Assembly (NCBI RefSeq): GCF_050875635.1
Contig: NZ_JBPAOH010000018.1
Span: forward strand, 1-64,000
Direction: 5' to 3'
Source: Hassallia sp050875635
Lineage (GTDB): Bacteria > Cyanobacteriota > Cyanobacteriia > Cyanobacteriales > Nostocaceae
DNA length: 64,000 nt
This document shows, piece after piece, positions 1 to 8,452 of the stretch (position 1 is its first letter; each line of letters starts with the position of its first letter). The notes under the pieces were generated by a model. It was given only the letters and a program-made list of their open reading frames with translations. It ran no database searches and was not told the origin of the DNA. The position numbers and the translations under genes are program-made.

Positions 1-1516
1 CCTTGTCAGCAGCTTCCTTCTCAGCTTTCTCCTTGGCAGCCTTGTCAGCAGCTTCCTTCTCAGCTTTCTCCTTGGCAGCCTTGTCAGCAGCTTCCTTCTC
101 AGCTTTCTCCTTGGCAGCCTTGTCAGCACATTCTTTAGCTTCTTTTGCTGCTACTTCCGCTGACGCTTTTTCCGCAGAGGCTTTCGTGGCTTTATCTACT
201 GCCGCTTTCTCAGCAGCCTGTTTGTCAGCTAGCTCTTGGGCAGCTTTTTCCGCAGAGGCTTTTGTTACCGTTGCTTTGTCTGTGCAATCTTTCGCTGCCT
301 TAGCTTTATCTGCTGCGTCTTGTGCAGCGTTATCTGCCGTATCTTTCGCTGCCTTAGCTTTATCTGCTGCGTCTTGTGCAGCTTTGTCTGCCGCATCTTT
401 CGCCTTAACTTTATCTGCTACGTCTTTGGTAGCTTTGTTTACCGCATCTTGTGCATTAACTATGCCCAACCCAGTCGCTTTTTTTAGGACTTTTTCTGCG
501 TCTTTTAGAGCATTGTCTGCTGCGTCTTTTGCTGCTGCTGCGTCTTTAGCAGCTTTGTCCGCCAATTCTTTCGCGTTAGCTTTATCTGCTGCGTCTTTAG
601 CAGCTTTGTCTGCTGTGTCTTTCGCCGTTGTTGCTGCTGCTTCCGCCGTTGCTTTATCAGCTGCTGCTTTATCAACTGCTGCTTTCGCTGCTTTTGCCGC
701 TGCTTCTGCCGTTGCTGTTTCAGCTGCTGCTTTGTCAACTGCTTGTTTCGCTGCTGTTTCAGCTGCGGTTTTATCCGTCAAATCTTTCGCGGTTGTTGCT
801 ACTGCTGCTGTTGCTTTGTCTAGCGCTGCTGTTGCATCTGCCAAAGTTGATCCGGCAAAGTGAGCTTCACTTAGGTTTGTACCGTATTGGAACAAAACAT
901 TACTGAAGCTAGATTCGGTTAATCCAGAAGCTCCCGTAAATGTGAATAGTATGGAGTTTTGAATCAAAGAAGTTTGTTGAACTGGCTTATTGGCGTTGGT
1001 AGTCAGATTTGAACTAGCACTCAAAATCCCGTAATCAAATTGATTGCCGTCACCAGTTAGATTACCGTTAAAGATGCCAAAGCCTGCTGTACCAATACCT
1101 TGATTTATATTTGCTAGGCTGGAATTACTAATATTCGAGTTGTACTGCCAACCACCTTTTAAGCTACTAACTGATACATCCTTAGGCTGTGTGCCAACAA
1201 CAGAACCGTTTTGGTAGACATTTGCACCTAAGCCTAGCGTTGCGCTCTGGAGATTTAAGGACTTAGACGCATTGAAGAAAATGCCTGTTAGCAAATCTCC
1301 CTGAGCCGAGACATCGTTGGAGCTAGTATTGGTTAACCTCACTGTCAAGGTGTCGCCGTTTAACTGAAAATCTGCTGATGCAGCTAAATTAGTGCCCGAT
1401 GAACCTGTGAAAGTTATTGCGTCTGCCCTAGGCATTTGCGACGCTATCACCACAGCTAATGACGACAAACCACAGCTTATATAACCTAATACTTTCTTTG
1501 AATACGCTTGAGACAT
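1..1516 (-). CDS. Exported Ala/Lys-rich surface protein, 3' part off window
   Basis: Read on the minus strand from an ATG at 1516, the frame stays open to the left edge (505 codons), so the C-terminus is missing. Residues 1-33 form a signal peptide (basic start, hydrophobic core, cleavage near A-D-A). Residues 34 to about 215 form a beta-type domain with a GDTLTVRLTNTS stretch and LLTGIFFN, resembling N-terminal domains of cyanobacterial exosortase-sorted surface proteins; that resemblance is from memory. The rest is almost only Ala, Lys, Asp, Glu and Thr in heptad-like patterns, predicting a long charged coiled coil. It ends in three perfect 39-bp repeats at the window edge. I infer a cell-surface or matrix protein; function unknown. 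Confidence 0.8.
   Translation of the reverse strand, partial: MSQAYSKKVLGYISCGLSSLAVVIASQMPRADAITFTGSSGTNLAASADFQLNGDTLTVRLTNTSSNDVSAQGDLLTGIFFNASKSLNLQSATLGLGANVYQNGSVVGTQPKDVSVSSLKGGWQYNSNISNSSLANINQGIGTAGFGIFNGNLTGDGNQFDYGILSASSNLTTNANKPVQQTSLIQNSILFTFTGASGLTESSFSNVLFQYGTNLSEAHFAGSTLADATAALDKATAAVATTAKDLTDKTAAETAAKQAVDKAAAETATAEAAAKAAKAAVDKAAADKATAEAAATTAKDTADKAAKDAADKANAKELADKAAKDAAAAKDAADNALKDAEKVLKKATGLGIVNAQDAVNKATKDVADKVKAKDAADKAAQDAADKAKAAKDTADNAAQDAADKAKAAKDCTDKATVTKASAEKAAQELADKQAAEKAAVDKATKASAEKASAEVAAKEAKECADKAAKEKAEKEAADKAAKEKAEKEAADKAAKEKAEKEAADK
3..119. repeat. Three perfect 39-bp tandem repeats inside a coding region
   Basis: The same 39-bp unit occurs at 3-41, 42-80 and 81-119 and continues towards the edge. 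On the minus strand it encodes a 13-residue unit with the core AKEKAEKEAADKA. Perfect DNA identity, unlike the diverged repeats at 120-800, indicates recent amplification. Confidence 0.85.
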
Positions 1517-2211
1517 TTTGATTAAACTCCTTTGAGTTTATAGCTATACAATTTTCTTAAAGTCACAATTGCAACAATCAGTTGCTGAATACAAATTGAC
1601 ATAAAAAATATCGAACGTCTATGAGTTTTTAACGGCTTCATTCAAAATTTAATTTAGGAAAAGATAAAATATTATCTTATGAATTAGTCTAAGATAAAAG
1701 TATTTTTACCGAACTCTTTTTTGGATAATACTTAAGTAAAACTACTAATGTTTGCTTTCAATATTAAGTTGTAATCTTCTAGAAAATAGCTGTTTTGCTT
1801 GAAGTATTAAACTATGGGTATTATTTAGTTACCTTTTCCCTAAAGTATTGAAATTCAGCTTCAGTACATAATTATAAAAATATAAAAAATTAATTTATAT
1901 AAAGCAAGTAGCTTTTGAAATGTATGGATTTAGTATTAAGACTTACGTAAAAATAATTAAAAAGCTTATTGTAGAGTCGTGGTAATTCATGAATTACGGC
2001 TACTCAGGATGTCAGATTGTATAATTACTAAGTATAAGAGTAGAAGATGTGTAATAGTTATAAAGCTATCTATATAAGCATGAAATAAATAAGGAAAGGC
2101 AGACACCTTGCCTTAAGTTGAACAATTAGAAGAGTAATATACAGTGTTTTTACTGGCTGAAGTGATTTTTATATAATCAAAAGGTAAACATTTTACCTTT
2201 GAAAATTTTAC
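1517..2211. other. AT-rich intergenic region
   Basis: About 695 bp with no convincing ORF. It should hold the promoter of the minus-strand surface protein (a purine-rich AAGGAG-like site lies just upstream of 1516). A degenerate copy of the AATTCATGAATT palindromic element lies near 1945-2050. Otherwise I see only AT-rich sequence. Confidence 0.6.
1945..2050. mobile_element. Degenerate MITE-like palindromic element
   Basis: The left end GACTTACGTAAAAATAAT matches the end of the better preserved element at 47641-47732. The centre carries the palindrome GTAATTCATGAATTAC. The right terminal repeat is degraded, so this is probably an old copy of the same non-autonomous family. Confidence 0.5.
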
Positions 2212-2565
2212 TTACTCTATTTGTTGTACTAAAATCGGTGGTTCTGTCACCATACCTATAAGGTGTTCGCTAGGAAAAGACAAAACAGAACTACCTTCAT
2301 TCATGGGAATTTGAAATAAACCATGATAAGCAGATTCTTGCTTATAGGCACGAGCCACAACAGTTGTTAAAAGATTATGGAGTACAGGTGCATCTGATTT
2401 AAAATAAACGGTGTATTCGTGTCCTCCAGATAAAAGAAGTTTAACTTTGATTTCTTGGGATTCAAGCTGCTGCAAAGCTGATTGCATAAAAGTTGCCTGT
2501 TTTTGAATGTTGATAGCTGGGACTGTTGTTAACAGTAAGGTTGAAAGGCTAATATCAAGCCTCAA
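2212..2565 (-). CDS. Small protein of unknown function (117 aa)
   Basis: I do not recognise a family. The protein has mixed alpha/beta character, with a conserved-looking stretch around HGLFQIPMNEGSS near residue 80. The open frame has no ATG at its 5' end: TTG at 2565 is the most plausible start, the frame runs upstream to a stop near 2611, and no strong ribosome site is seen. It may be a truncated remnant of a larger protein or a real gene with an unusual start. It lies alone between AT-rich spacers. Confidence 0.4.
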   Translation of the reverse strand: MRLDISLSTLLLTTVPAINIQKQATFMQSALQQLESQEIKVKLLLSGGHEYTVYFKSDAPVLHNLLTTVVARAYKQESAYHGLFQIPMNEGSSVLSFPSEHLIGMVTEPPILVQQIE

Positions 2566-2830
2566 TGTTAAAATGTTTGTTAAGTAGATGGGCAGAAATA
2601 AACGTGCTTCTTAGTAGTAAGGAATAGAGGCACTTAAAACCAAAGATTTGAGCGGTAAACCGCTCACTACGAATTAAAAGAATATTTTATGTTTAATTTA
2701 GCCCGCTTATTTATGTACCCAGTAACCATTGGTTCTAGCATGTTTAGTGGAAGTTTGTCATGACTAATTTCTACATAAACGTATGACAGTTTAGTGGAGT
2801 AAAAATATTTTTCGTTATAAATAGCAAAAC

Positions 2831-2860
2831 TCCGTAGTTTTATTGACTACGGAATTTTTT
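2831..2860. terminator. Hairpin terminator next to hflX
   Basis: Inverted arms TCCGTAGT (2831-2838) and ACTACGGA (2846-2853) are followed on the plus strand by a T-run (2855-2860). The hairpin sits just beyond the hflX stop codon and could also end minus-strand transcription. Confidence 0.5.
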
Positions 2861-2890
2861 AACTTAAAGTTAATAAGTTCTTTTCAGTAT

Positions 2891-4477
2891 TTACCGAGAA
2901 GAAGTGGCGTATTCAATTAGTAGAGCAAGACGCTGGCGGAGAGTTTCTAATCCCAGGCGATCGCTTGCGGAAATAAATACCGCTAAGGGAAACTCTTCTT
3001 GAGCTAAAGCTAAAGTTTCACTATCCACTTGGTCTATTTTGTTAAAAGCAACCAGCGCAGGTCCTGGAGTCACTGGCATTGCTGCTAAAATTTCTCTAAC
3101 GGCGCGAATATGACTCAACCAAGCAGGATGTGACAAATCTACTAAATGCAGTAAAGCATCAGCTTCTGTAACTTCCTCTAAAGTAGCGCGGAAGGCATCC
3201 ATTAATGATGCAGGCAGTTCGTGGATAAATCCGACTGTATCTGTCAGCAGAATTTCCTGAGTTTCACCTGTATCAGCATGGGGAATGATTAGCCGGCGTG
3301 TGGTCGGGTCGAGTGTGGCAAATAGCTGGTCAGCCGTGTAAATTTCCGCATTAGTTAGGGCATTGAGCAAGGTAGACTTGCCCGCGTTGGTATAACCAAC
3401 CAAAGCCACTGAAGGAACTTCACGATGTTGTCGCTTTTGCCGCAGTCGCGATCGATGTGCTTGCAGTTGATTGACTTCTTGTTGTAGTCGAGAAATGCGC
3501 CTTCCAATACCACGGCGTTCGGTTTCTAGTTTAGTTTCACCAGGACCGCGAGTACCAATACCACCACCCAACCTAGACATTGCCTGACCTCTACCTGTAA
3601 GTCGCGGCAGCATATATTCTAACTGCGCCAGTTCTACTTGCAATTTACCTGCACGAGACTGAGCGCGTTGGGCAAAGATATCTAAAATAACTTCGGTGCG
3701 GTCAACTACCCGGACACCAATTTGTAATTCTAAGTTACGGACTTGGGCGGGTGAGAGGTCGCGGTCAAAGACGACGAGATTTGCGCCGATGGTTTGGGCG
3801 GTGAGGGCAATTTCTTGCACTTTTCCTTCGCCGACTACTGTTTGCGGATGAATGCGCGATCGCTTTTGTTGCACTGTCTGCAATACGTCTCCCCCGGCGG
3901 TATCGACCAACCGTGCCAATTCCGCTAATGTATCTTGGAATTGTTGAGGTGTGGTATCATCAGTGAATACACCGACAATCAAAACGCTATCGCGATCGGC
4001 ATCTACTTCTTGAGCAACAAATTCCCGCCTGAAGTCTGCTTCTAATGCTTCCACCAAGTCGAGAAAATCTTGGTTTGTCAGCACGTCTAAGCTGAGGGGC
4101 GGTGATATATTCCAACTTGGAGATGGGATATTGCTCGATGCTGTAAGTGAAGCCGGACTTGCGATCGCTACGCGGGATTGAGCCGTCAGGTGCGCTAAAT
4201 AAGCTTCTTTGACGTACCCAGTAACGCCACCACCCCGCTTTTGAAATCCCGTTCCGGTTATATTTAGCACAACTAAAGCATCTAGGCGTTGTAGTGCCAT
4301 CGATGTCAGCGCCGCTTCGTTGGGCGGTTCTGACTTGAGATGAGTGGAGATACAACGAATACCGCTGAGTCGTTCTGCACCGTAGCGGGGCAATTCCAGC
4401 AGTGGGATTTGCGTTTGACGCGGTGAACCTACCCCGACGCGGATGACTTGTCCGCGACGATTGAGGTAGGCACACAC
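2891..4477 (-). CDS. hflX: GTPase HflX
   Basis: HflX is a ribosome-associated GTPase of the Obg-HflX superfamily, which splits stalled or stressed ribosomes. The HflX N-terminal region is followed by a central G domain with P-loop GYTNAGKST (about residues 362-370), the G3-type DTVGFI and the G4 NKID. The glycine-rich linker GRGQAMSRLGGGIGTRGPGE is typical. The GTG at 4477 is the first standard start, but the frame continues upstream to 4630 with sequence that looks like the cyanobacterial N-terminus (ETIFGNLQGLK...). It begins at an ATA codon preceded by a stop, so the true start is uncertain. A hairpin follows the gene. Confidence 0.95.
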   Translation of the reverse strand: MCAYLNRRGQVIRVGVGSPRQTQIPLLELPRYGAERLSGIRCISTHLKSEPPNEAALTSMALQRLDALVVLNITGTGFQKRGGGVTGYVKEAYLAHLTAQSRVAIASPASLTASSNIPSPSWNISPPLSLDVLTNQDFLDLVEALEADFRREFVAQEVDADRDSVLIVGVFTDDTTPQQFQDTLAELARLVDTAGGDVLQTVQQKRSRIHPQTVVGEGKVQEIALTAQTIGANLVVFDRDLSPAQVRNLELQIGVRVVDRTEVILDIFAQRAQSRAGKLQVELAQLEYMLPRLTGRGQAMSRLGGGIGTRGPGETKLETERRGIGRRISRLQQEVNQLQAHRSRLRQKRQHREVPSVALVGYTNAGKSTLLNALTNAEIYTADQLFATLDPTTRRLIIPHADTGETQEILLTDTVGFIHELPASLMDAFRATLEEVTEADALLHLVDLSHPAWLSHIRAVREILAAMPVTPGPALVAFNKIDQVDSETLALAQEEFPLAVFISASDRLGLETLRQRLALLIEYATSSR

Positions 4478-4742
4478 GGCTTGATTAATTTCTGTACTAA
4501 TTGCTGCCAGTCGCTGGGAAAATTCGGGCGTAGTTAAGCGATCGCCCGGTATGCGCTGGTGATACAGCCTAGCTAGTTGCTTTAGCTGGCTGGATTTTAG
4601 TCCTTGGAGATTACCAAAGATAGTCTCTATAGGCGTTTATGACCAGTAATATGGTCCCCCGAATCCTTCTATGTCTATTTTACAACACTGTTTTTTCATC
4701 AAACTCTTACTTTTGGGGGATGCGATGGTTTTTAAGCTTTGA

Positions 4743-5081
4743 TTACTGGTTCAGCATATTATACAATTTGTTAACAATTTCAGCTTGTGTATCTGGTGAC
4801 AATGTACCTAGTTCGCGCTGGATAATTGATTTGCGAAGTGTTATCAAATGATCCAACCGGATGGTAGAGGGTTTATGCAAACCACTACTGGCAAAGTCGG
4901 GATGGTTAATATCGAGAACAAAGTCAGTGTCCAGCAAATCCGCAGGAATCCGACTGGTAATTAGAGCCAGAATAATGTGTTGATTCGCTCCCACAGCATT
5001 AGTTAGATAAACAGCAGGACGCACCTTGGAAGAGGATAAATCATCAAATGGAAACTTGACTAAAACAACTTTACCTTTCAT
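4743..5081 (-). CDS. MazF/PemK-type mRNA-interferase toxin
   Basis: At 112 residues this is the normal length for the family. It shows the PemK/MazF pattern: an N-terminal strand with KGKVVLVKFPFDD, then RPAVYLTN, the core ALITSRI and S-x-I-R-x-D-H-L near residue 75. These toxins cleave cellular RNA at short sequences. The start overlaps the upstream antitoxin by 11 bp, implying translational coupling. No frameshift or stop is visible, so the toxin is probably intact, unlike the other toxins in this window. Confidence 0.85.
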   Translation of the reverse strand: MKGKVVLVKFPFDDLSSSKVRPAVYLTNAVGANQHIILALITSRIPADLLDTDFVLDINHPDFASSGLHKPSTIRLDHLITLRKSIIQRELGTLSPDTQAEIVNKLYNMLNQ

Positions 5082-5313
5082 TGTTCAGTGGTTTTCCATC
5101 TTCTAAAGTGTAGATGTCTTCCTCTGGATCGTGGAGGAAGGCAAAAACTGGATTAGTAGCTGCGGCTTTTAGCCATTCATTTTCATCTATATCTTCTGCT
5201 TCGGGAAATAGAAGAATAACACGAACGCGACCAGTTTGTTTTACAGGTAATGGTTGATCTAAATGCAATTCACCTTTGGCGTTAACCGTTCCAGTAATTT
5301 CTAACGCTTTCAT
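5071..5313 (-). CDS. Antitoxin partner of the MazF-like toxin
   Basis: This 80-residue acidic protein has an N-terminal beta module (KALEITGTVNAKGELHLDQ, then GRVRVILLFPE) followed by a negatively charged tail, as in cyanobacterial antitoxins that precede PemK/MazF toxins. The toxin start lies inside its 3' end. I infer that it neutralises the toxin and represses the operon; the DNA-binding mode cannot be read from sequence. Confidence 0.7.
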   Translation of the reverse strand: MKALEITGTVNAKGELHLDQPLPVKQTGRVRVILLFPEAEDIDENEWLKAAATNPVFAFLHDPEEDIYTLEDGKPLNNER

Positions 5314-5405
5314 AGTTTTTACCTAGTTTTATCTAAAGTTTATCGGTGCTAGCTTCTGATGCCTTACGGCAAACCGCTACGCGTTTACACTTTTATTTGG
5401 CATTG

Positions 5406-6008
5406 CTATTCCAAGTGCGATCGCTCATTTTCTAAGGATGTTTGTTCTGTATTTGGAGTTGCGGGTTCTTCAATTATCAGCGTGACTCGGTATTCACCTG
5501 GCATTATATCACCATCAAGCTGTACTGTCAGTTTGCCATCAGGTGTGACAATAGCTTCTACTTTCACTGTGCGTAAGGTGACATATCTATCGCCGTCATT
5601 AGATGTAATATTCACTGGTATTTTGCCCTGGTAGCTGCGATATTTTTCATGATATTTTCCCCTTACTGCTTTGCTGAAATCATATCCATCAAGAAATTCT
5701 GAATCGTTAACAGAAAACTCTCTCACTTCTGGGTCGTTTAAAAAATCTTCAGCTGTTGCAGCTATATAAGGTGCTAGTAGTTTGTGGCGTTCTTCTACAG
5801 TAAGTCTAGCAATTTCTTGCAAAGATAACTGTTTTTTATCTTGGGTTGTTGATGAAACACTAGAATCTGATAATTCGCTTACCTGCTTTATCTGTCCTGC
5901 TTTTTGCACTAAAAATTTGACAAAATCAAGTACTTCCTGTTGCTTGTCATTTGGGAGGATTCGCAAATTATCTAATACTGCTTTTTCAAAATTCATTGTT
6001 TCTAACAT
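5406..6008 (-). CDS. Orphan antitoxin-like protein (DUF2281-like N-terminus)
   Basis: The first 35 residues (ILPNDKQQEVLDFVKFLVQ) look like DUF2281/VapB-type antitoxin starts. The C-terminal 60 residues form a beta module (VKVEAIVTPDGKLTVQLDGD, then GEYRVTLIIEE) similar in pattern to the small antitoxin at 5071. The middle, with LTVEERHKLLAPYI, is helical. No toxin gene is adjacent in the same direction: the downstream gene is hflX-side MazF and the upstream gene is the TPR protein. Function is inferred only from domain resemblance. Confidence 0.55.
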   Translation of the reverse strand: MLETMNFEKAVLDNLRILPNDKQQEVLDFVKFLVQKAGQIKQVSELSDSSVSSTTQDKKQLSLQEIARLTVEERHKLLAPYIAATAEDFLNDPEVREFSVNDSEFLDGYDFSKAVRGKYHEKYRSYQGKIPVNITSNDGDRYVTLRTVKVEAIVTPDGKLTVQLDGDIMPGEYRVTLIIEEPATPNTEQTSLENERSHLE

Positions 6009-6043
6009 CTGATGTACCTCTCTTTGATGGTAGATTCTTTAAA

Positions 6044-8293
6044 TCAGCGCCTAAAACCAATCAGCCTCAAGAAGCCTGTAAAAGTAGGAATTAATTTTTG
6101 CAATCCCAATTTTTGCAAGACACTGGTGATAATTTGCCTTATGTTGGCTTTAAACTGAGCGTTAGCAAAGTCAGGGTTGATTTCATAAGCTTTCTGTATG
6201 CTGGCATTTCCTTTTCTCCAGCGACCTAATTTTATTAATGCGGCTCCACGGTACAACCAAGCTAGGTGGTCATTTGGTTGAATTTCTAAAGCTTTATCGT
6301 AAGATGCGATCGCCTCTTCGTAGCGTCCTAAATTTAACAGCGCATTACCCCGGTTGTTCCAAGCATAGTGGTCGTCTGGTTTAATTTCTAAAGCTTTATC
6401 GTAAGATACGATCGCCTGCTCAAAGTTTCCTAAATTTCGTAGCGCATCACCTCGCCAATACCAGGCATAGTAATCATCTGGCTTAAGTTTTAAAGCTTGG
6501 TCATAAGATGCGATCGCCTCTTCGTAGCGTTCTAATTTTACCAGTGCATCCCCCCGGTTATCCCAAGCATAGTGGTAGTCTGGTTTAATTTCTAAAGCTT
6601 TATCGTAAGATGCGATCGCCTGCTCAAAGCGTCCTAAATTCCATAATGCGTTGCCCCAATCATTCCACCCAGCAACACAACTGGAGTCTATCTCTTGTGC
6701 TTTTTTGTAACTAGCAACTGCCTCTTCATACCGTTGTAAATTACTTAATGCATTTCCCCTGTAATGCCATGCACTATGATTATCAGGTCTTACTTTCAGT
6801 ACTTGGTCATAAGATGCGATCGCCTGCTCAAAGTTTCCTAAATTTCGTAGCGCATCACCTCGCCAATACCAGGCATAGTAATCATCTGGCTTAAGTTTCA
6901 AAGCTTGGTCATAAGATGCGATCGCCTCTTCGTAGCGTTCTAATTTCACCAGTGCATCCCCCCGCCTGTCCCAAGCATAGTGGTAGTCTGGTTTAATTTC
7001 TAAAGCTTTATCACAAGATGCGATCGCATCCTCGTAGCGTTTTAATTCTCTCAGTGCATCCCCCCGCCTGTCCCAAGCTTCGTGGTAGTCTGGTTTAATT
7101 TCTAAAGCTTTGTCGTAAGATGCGATCGCATCCTCGTAGCGTTTTAATTCTCTCAGTGCATACCCCCGGTTATCCCAAGTATCGTAGTCGTCTGGTTGAA
7201 TTTCTAAAGCTTTGTCGTAAGATGCGATCGCCTCTTCGTAGCGTTTTAATTTTCTCAGTGCATACCCCCGGTTATCCCAAGCATAGTAGTAGTCTGGTTG
7301 AATTTCTAAAGCTTTATCGTAAGATGCGATCGCCTCTTCGTAGCGTTCTAAATCCCTTAGCGCAATACCTCGGTTGTTCCAAGCATAGTGGTAGTCTGGT
7401 TGAATTTCTAAAGCTTTATCGTAAGATGCGATCGCCTCTTCGTAGCGTTCTAAATCATATAGCGCATTGCCCCGGCTGTACCAAGCATAGTGGTAGTCTG
7501 GTTTAATTTCTAAAGCTTTGTCGAAAGATGTGAGAGCTGCTTCATATTCCTTAGCAGTATCTAACAACCTTCCCAATTCACGTAATAAGTTAGCCTTTCG
7601 ACTTTCTATCTGATGTTTTTCTGTCAGAAGGTCTTGAATCTCCAGTACTTTCTCTATCTTTTTTTCCTGACTGAGTTTCAAATATTCCTCATAGTCGGCT
7701 TCATCTAGTAGACGAGATGATTCTTTCTCTACAACTTCTGGTGTTGTGGGTAATTCAAATACGCCAGAACGCCAGTCAAAAAAATCTGGTGCGCGGTGAA
7801 TTAAATAGTTTATCGAAAATGACCGTAAGAGGAAAACAAAGCAAAAGGGGAAATCGTCTCTAAAGCGCTCTCGTTGTTGATTGAGGTGATTTAAAATTGG
7901 TGGAACACTAGCTAAATTGCTGAATTGTCCCTCTGTTATTTCGCCAAAAGTTCTTTGTTCATACTTGTATAAGGAATATTCCAGACCTTTAATCAATAAA
8001 ATATAAACTTGCTTGTCTTTAACAAACTCCGCCACTCGCTGATATAAATTATCAATTGGCTCGACAAAGCGCAAAACTGCAATTTTTTTCTGGGGAATAT
8101 CCTGCGGAAGTTTGGCAATTAAACTGTCTGATTCCGTAGGTGTACATTGCACAAAAAACAAGCCAAATCCTGCTTTACGCTTCAGTGCGCGAACTAAGTC
8201 TTGATAAACTTCTTTTGGTTCTGAGGGTAAATCTTCATCCCAATCACTTAAATTTTGGTTCATGGAAGTTTCGCTATTTTCAATTAGCACCAT
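6044..8293 (-). CDS. TPR protein with degenerate STAND-like N-terminal domain
   Basis: Residues 30-190 form an alpha/beta domain with GFGLFFVQCTPTESDSLIAK where an NTPase P-loop would be, ILLIKGLE at a Walker-B-like position and a FPFCFVFLL strand. It lacks the GxxxxGK[ST] signature, so I read it as an inactive NTPase-like domain. A short coiled coil follows, then about 14 tetratricopeptide repeats of exactly 34 residues (pattern A-W-x-x-R-G-x-A-L, Y-E-E-A-I-A-S-Y), nearly identical at DNA level. It is co-directional with and directly downstream of the ATPase at 8453, suggesting a sensor or adaptor for that ATPase. The exact biochemical role is unknown. Confidence 0.8.
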   Translation of the reverse strand: MVLIENSETSMNQNLSDWDEDLPSEPKEVYQDLVRALKRKAGFGLFFVQCTPTESDSLIAKLPQDIPQKKIAVLRFVEPIDNLYQRVAEFVKDKQVYILLIKGLEYSLYKYEQRTFGEITEGQFSNLASVPPILNHLNQQRERFRDDFPFCFVFLLRSFSINYLIHRAPDFFDWRSGVFELPTTPEVVEKESSRLLDEADYEEYLKLSQEKKIEKVLEIQDLLTEKHQIESRKANLLRELGRLLDTAKEYEAALTSFDKALEIKPDYHYAWYSRGNALYDLERYEEAIASYDKALEIQPDYHYAWNNRGIALRDLERYEEAIASYDKALEIQPDYYYAWDNRGYALRKLKRYEEAIASYDKALEIQPDDYDTWDNRGYALRELKRYEDAIASYDKALEIKPDYHEAWDRRGDALRELKRYEDAIASCDKALEIKPDYHYAWDRRGDALVKLERYEEAIASYDQALKLKPDDYYAWYWRGDALRNLGNFEQAIASYDQVLKVRPDNHSAWHYRGNALSNLQRYEEAVASYKKAQEIDSSCVAGWNDWGNALWNLGRFEQAIASYDKALEIKPDYHYAWDNRGDALVKLERYEEAIASYDQALKLKPDDYYAWYWRGDALRNLGNFEQAIVSYDKALEIKPDDHYAWNNRGNALLNLGRYEEAIASYDKALEIQPNDHLAWLYRGAALIKLGRWRKGNASIQKAYEINPDFANAQFKANIRQIITSVLQKLGLQKLIPTFTGFLRLIGFRR
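6306..7435. repeat. 102-bp TPR-coding repeats each carrying a HIP1 site
   Basis: GCGATCGC occurs at 6306, 6510, 6612, 6816, 6918, 7020, 7122, 7224, 7326 and 7428, always a multiple of 102 bp apart. It encodes the A-I-A of each TPR. The two missing phases (6408, 6714) hold variants. Near-identical neighbouring repeats imply recent amplification or gene conversion. Confidence 0.9.
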
Positions 8294-8452
8294 ATCCCGC
8301 CCGGAAATTAATTTCCGGGCTAATAGCTAAAGTCGGTTTAAAGCGACTCAAAAGTGAATCAAATAAGTATTTAGTCCTCTTAAGAGGACTTTTGCTATGA
8401 GCCAAGGATTTTAATCCTTGGCGGTTGTTGGTATCATTGCAAAATATGAGTT
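8294..8452. repeat. Spacer with three perfect palindromes
   Basis: Between the ATPase and TPR genes lie three dyads: GGAAATTAATTTCC, TCCTCTTAAGAGGA and CCAAGGATTTTAATCCTTGG. They resemble small interspersed cyanobacterial palindromes and may also affect the relative expression of the two genes. Confidence 0.5.

Noticed and set aside
3..863. 286-codon open frame on the plus strand, Ala/Ser/Phe-rich
   Set aside because: It is the antisense of the Ala/Lys repeat of the minus-strand surface protein, which has a signal peptide and a real domain; the plus frame is a by-product of the repeat.
7120..7506. 128-codon plus-strand frame across the TPR repeats
   Set aside because: It mirrors the TPR repeat on the other strand and has repeat-derived composition only.
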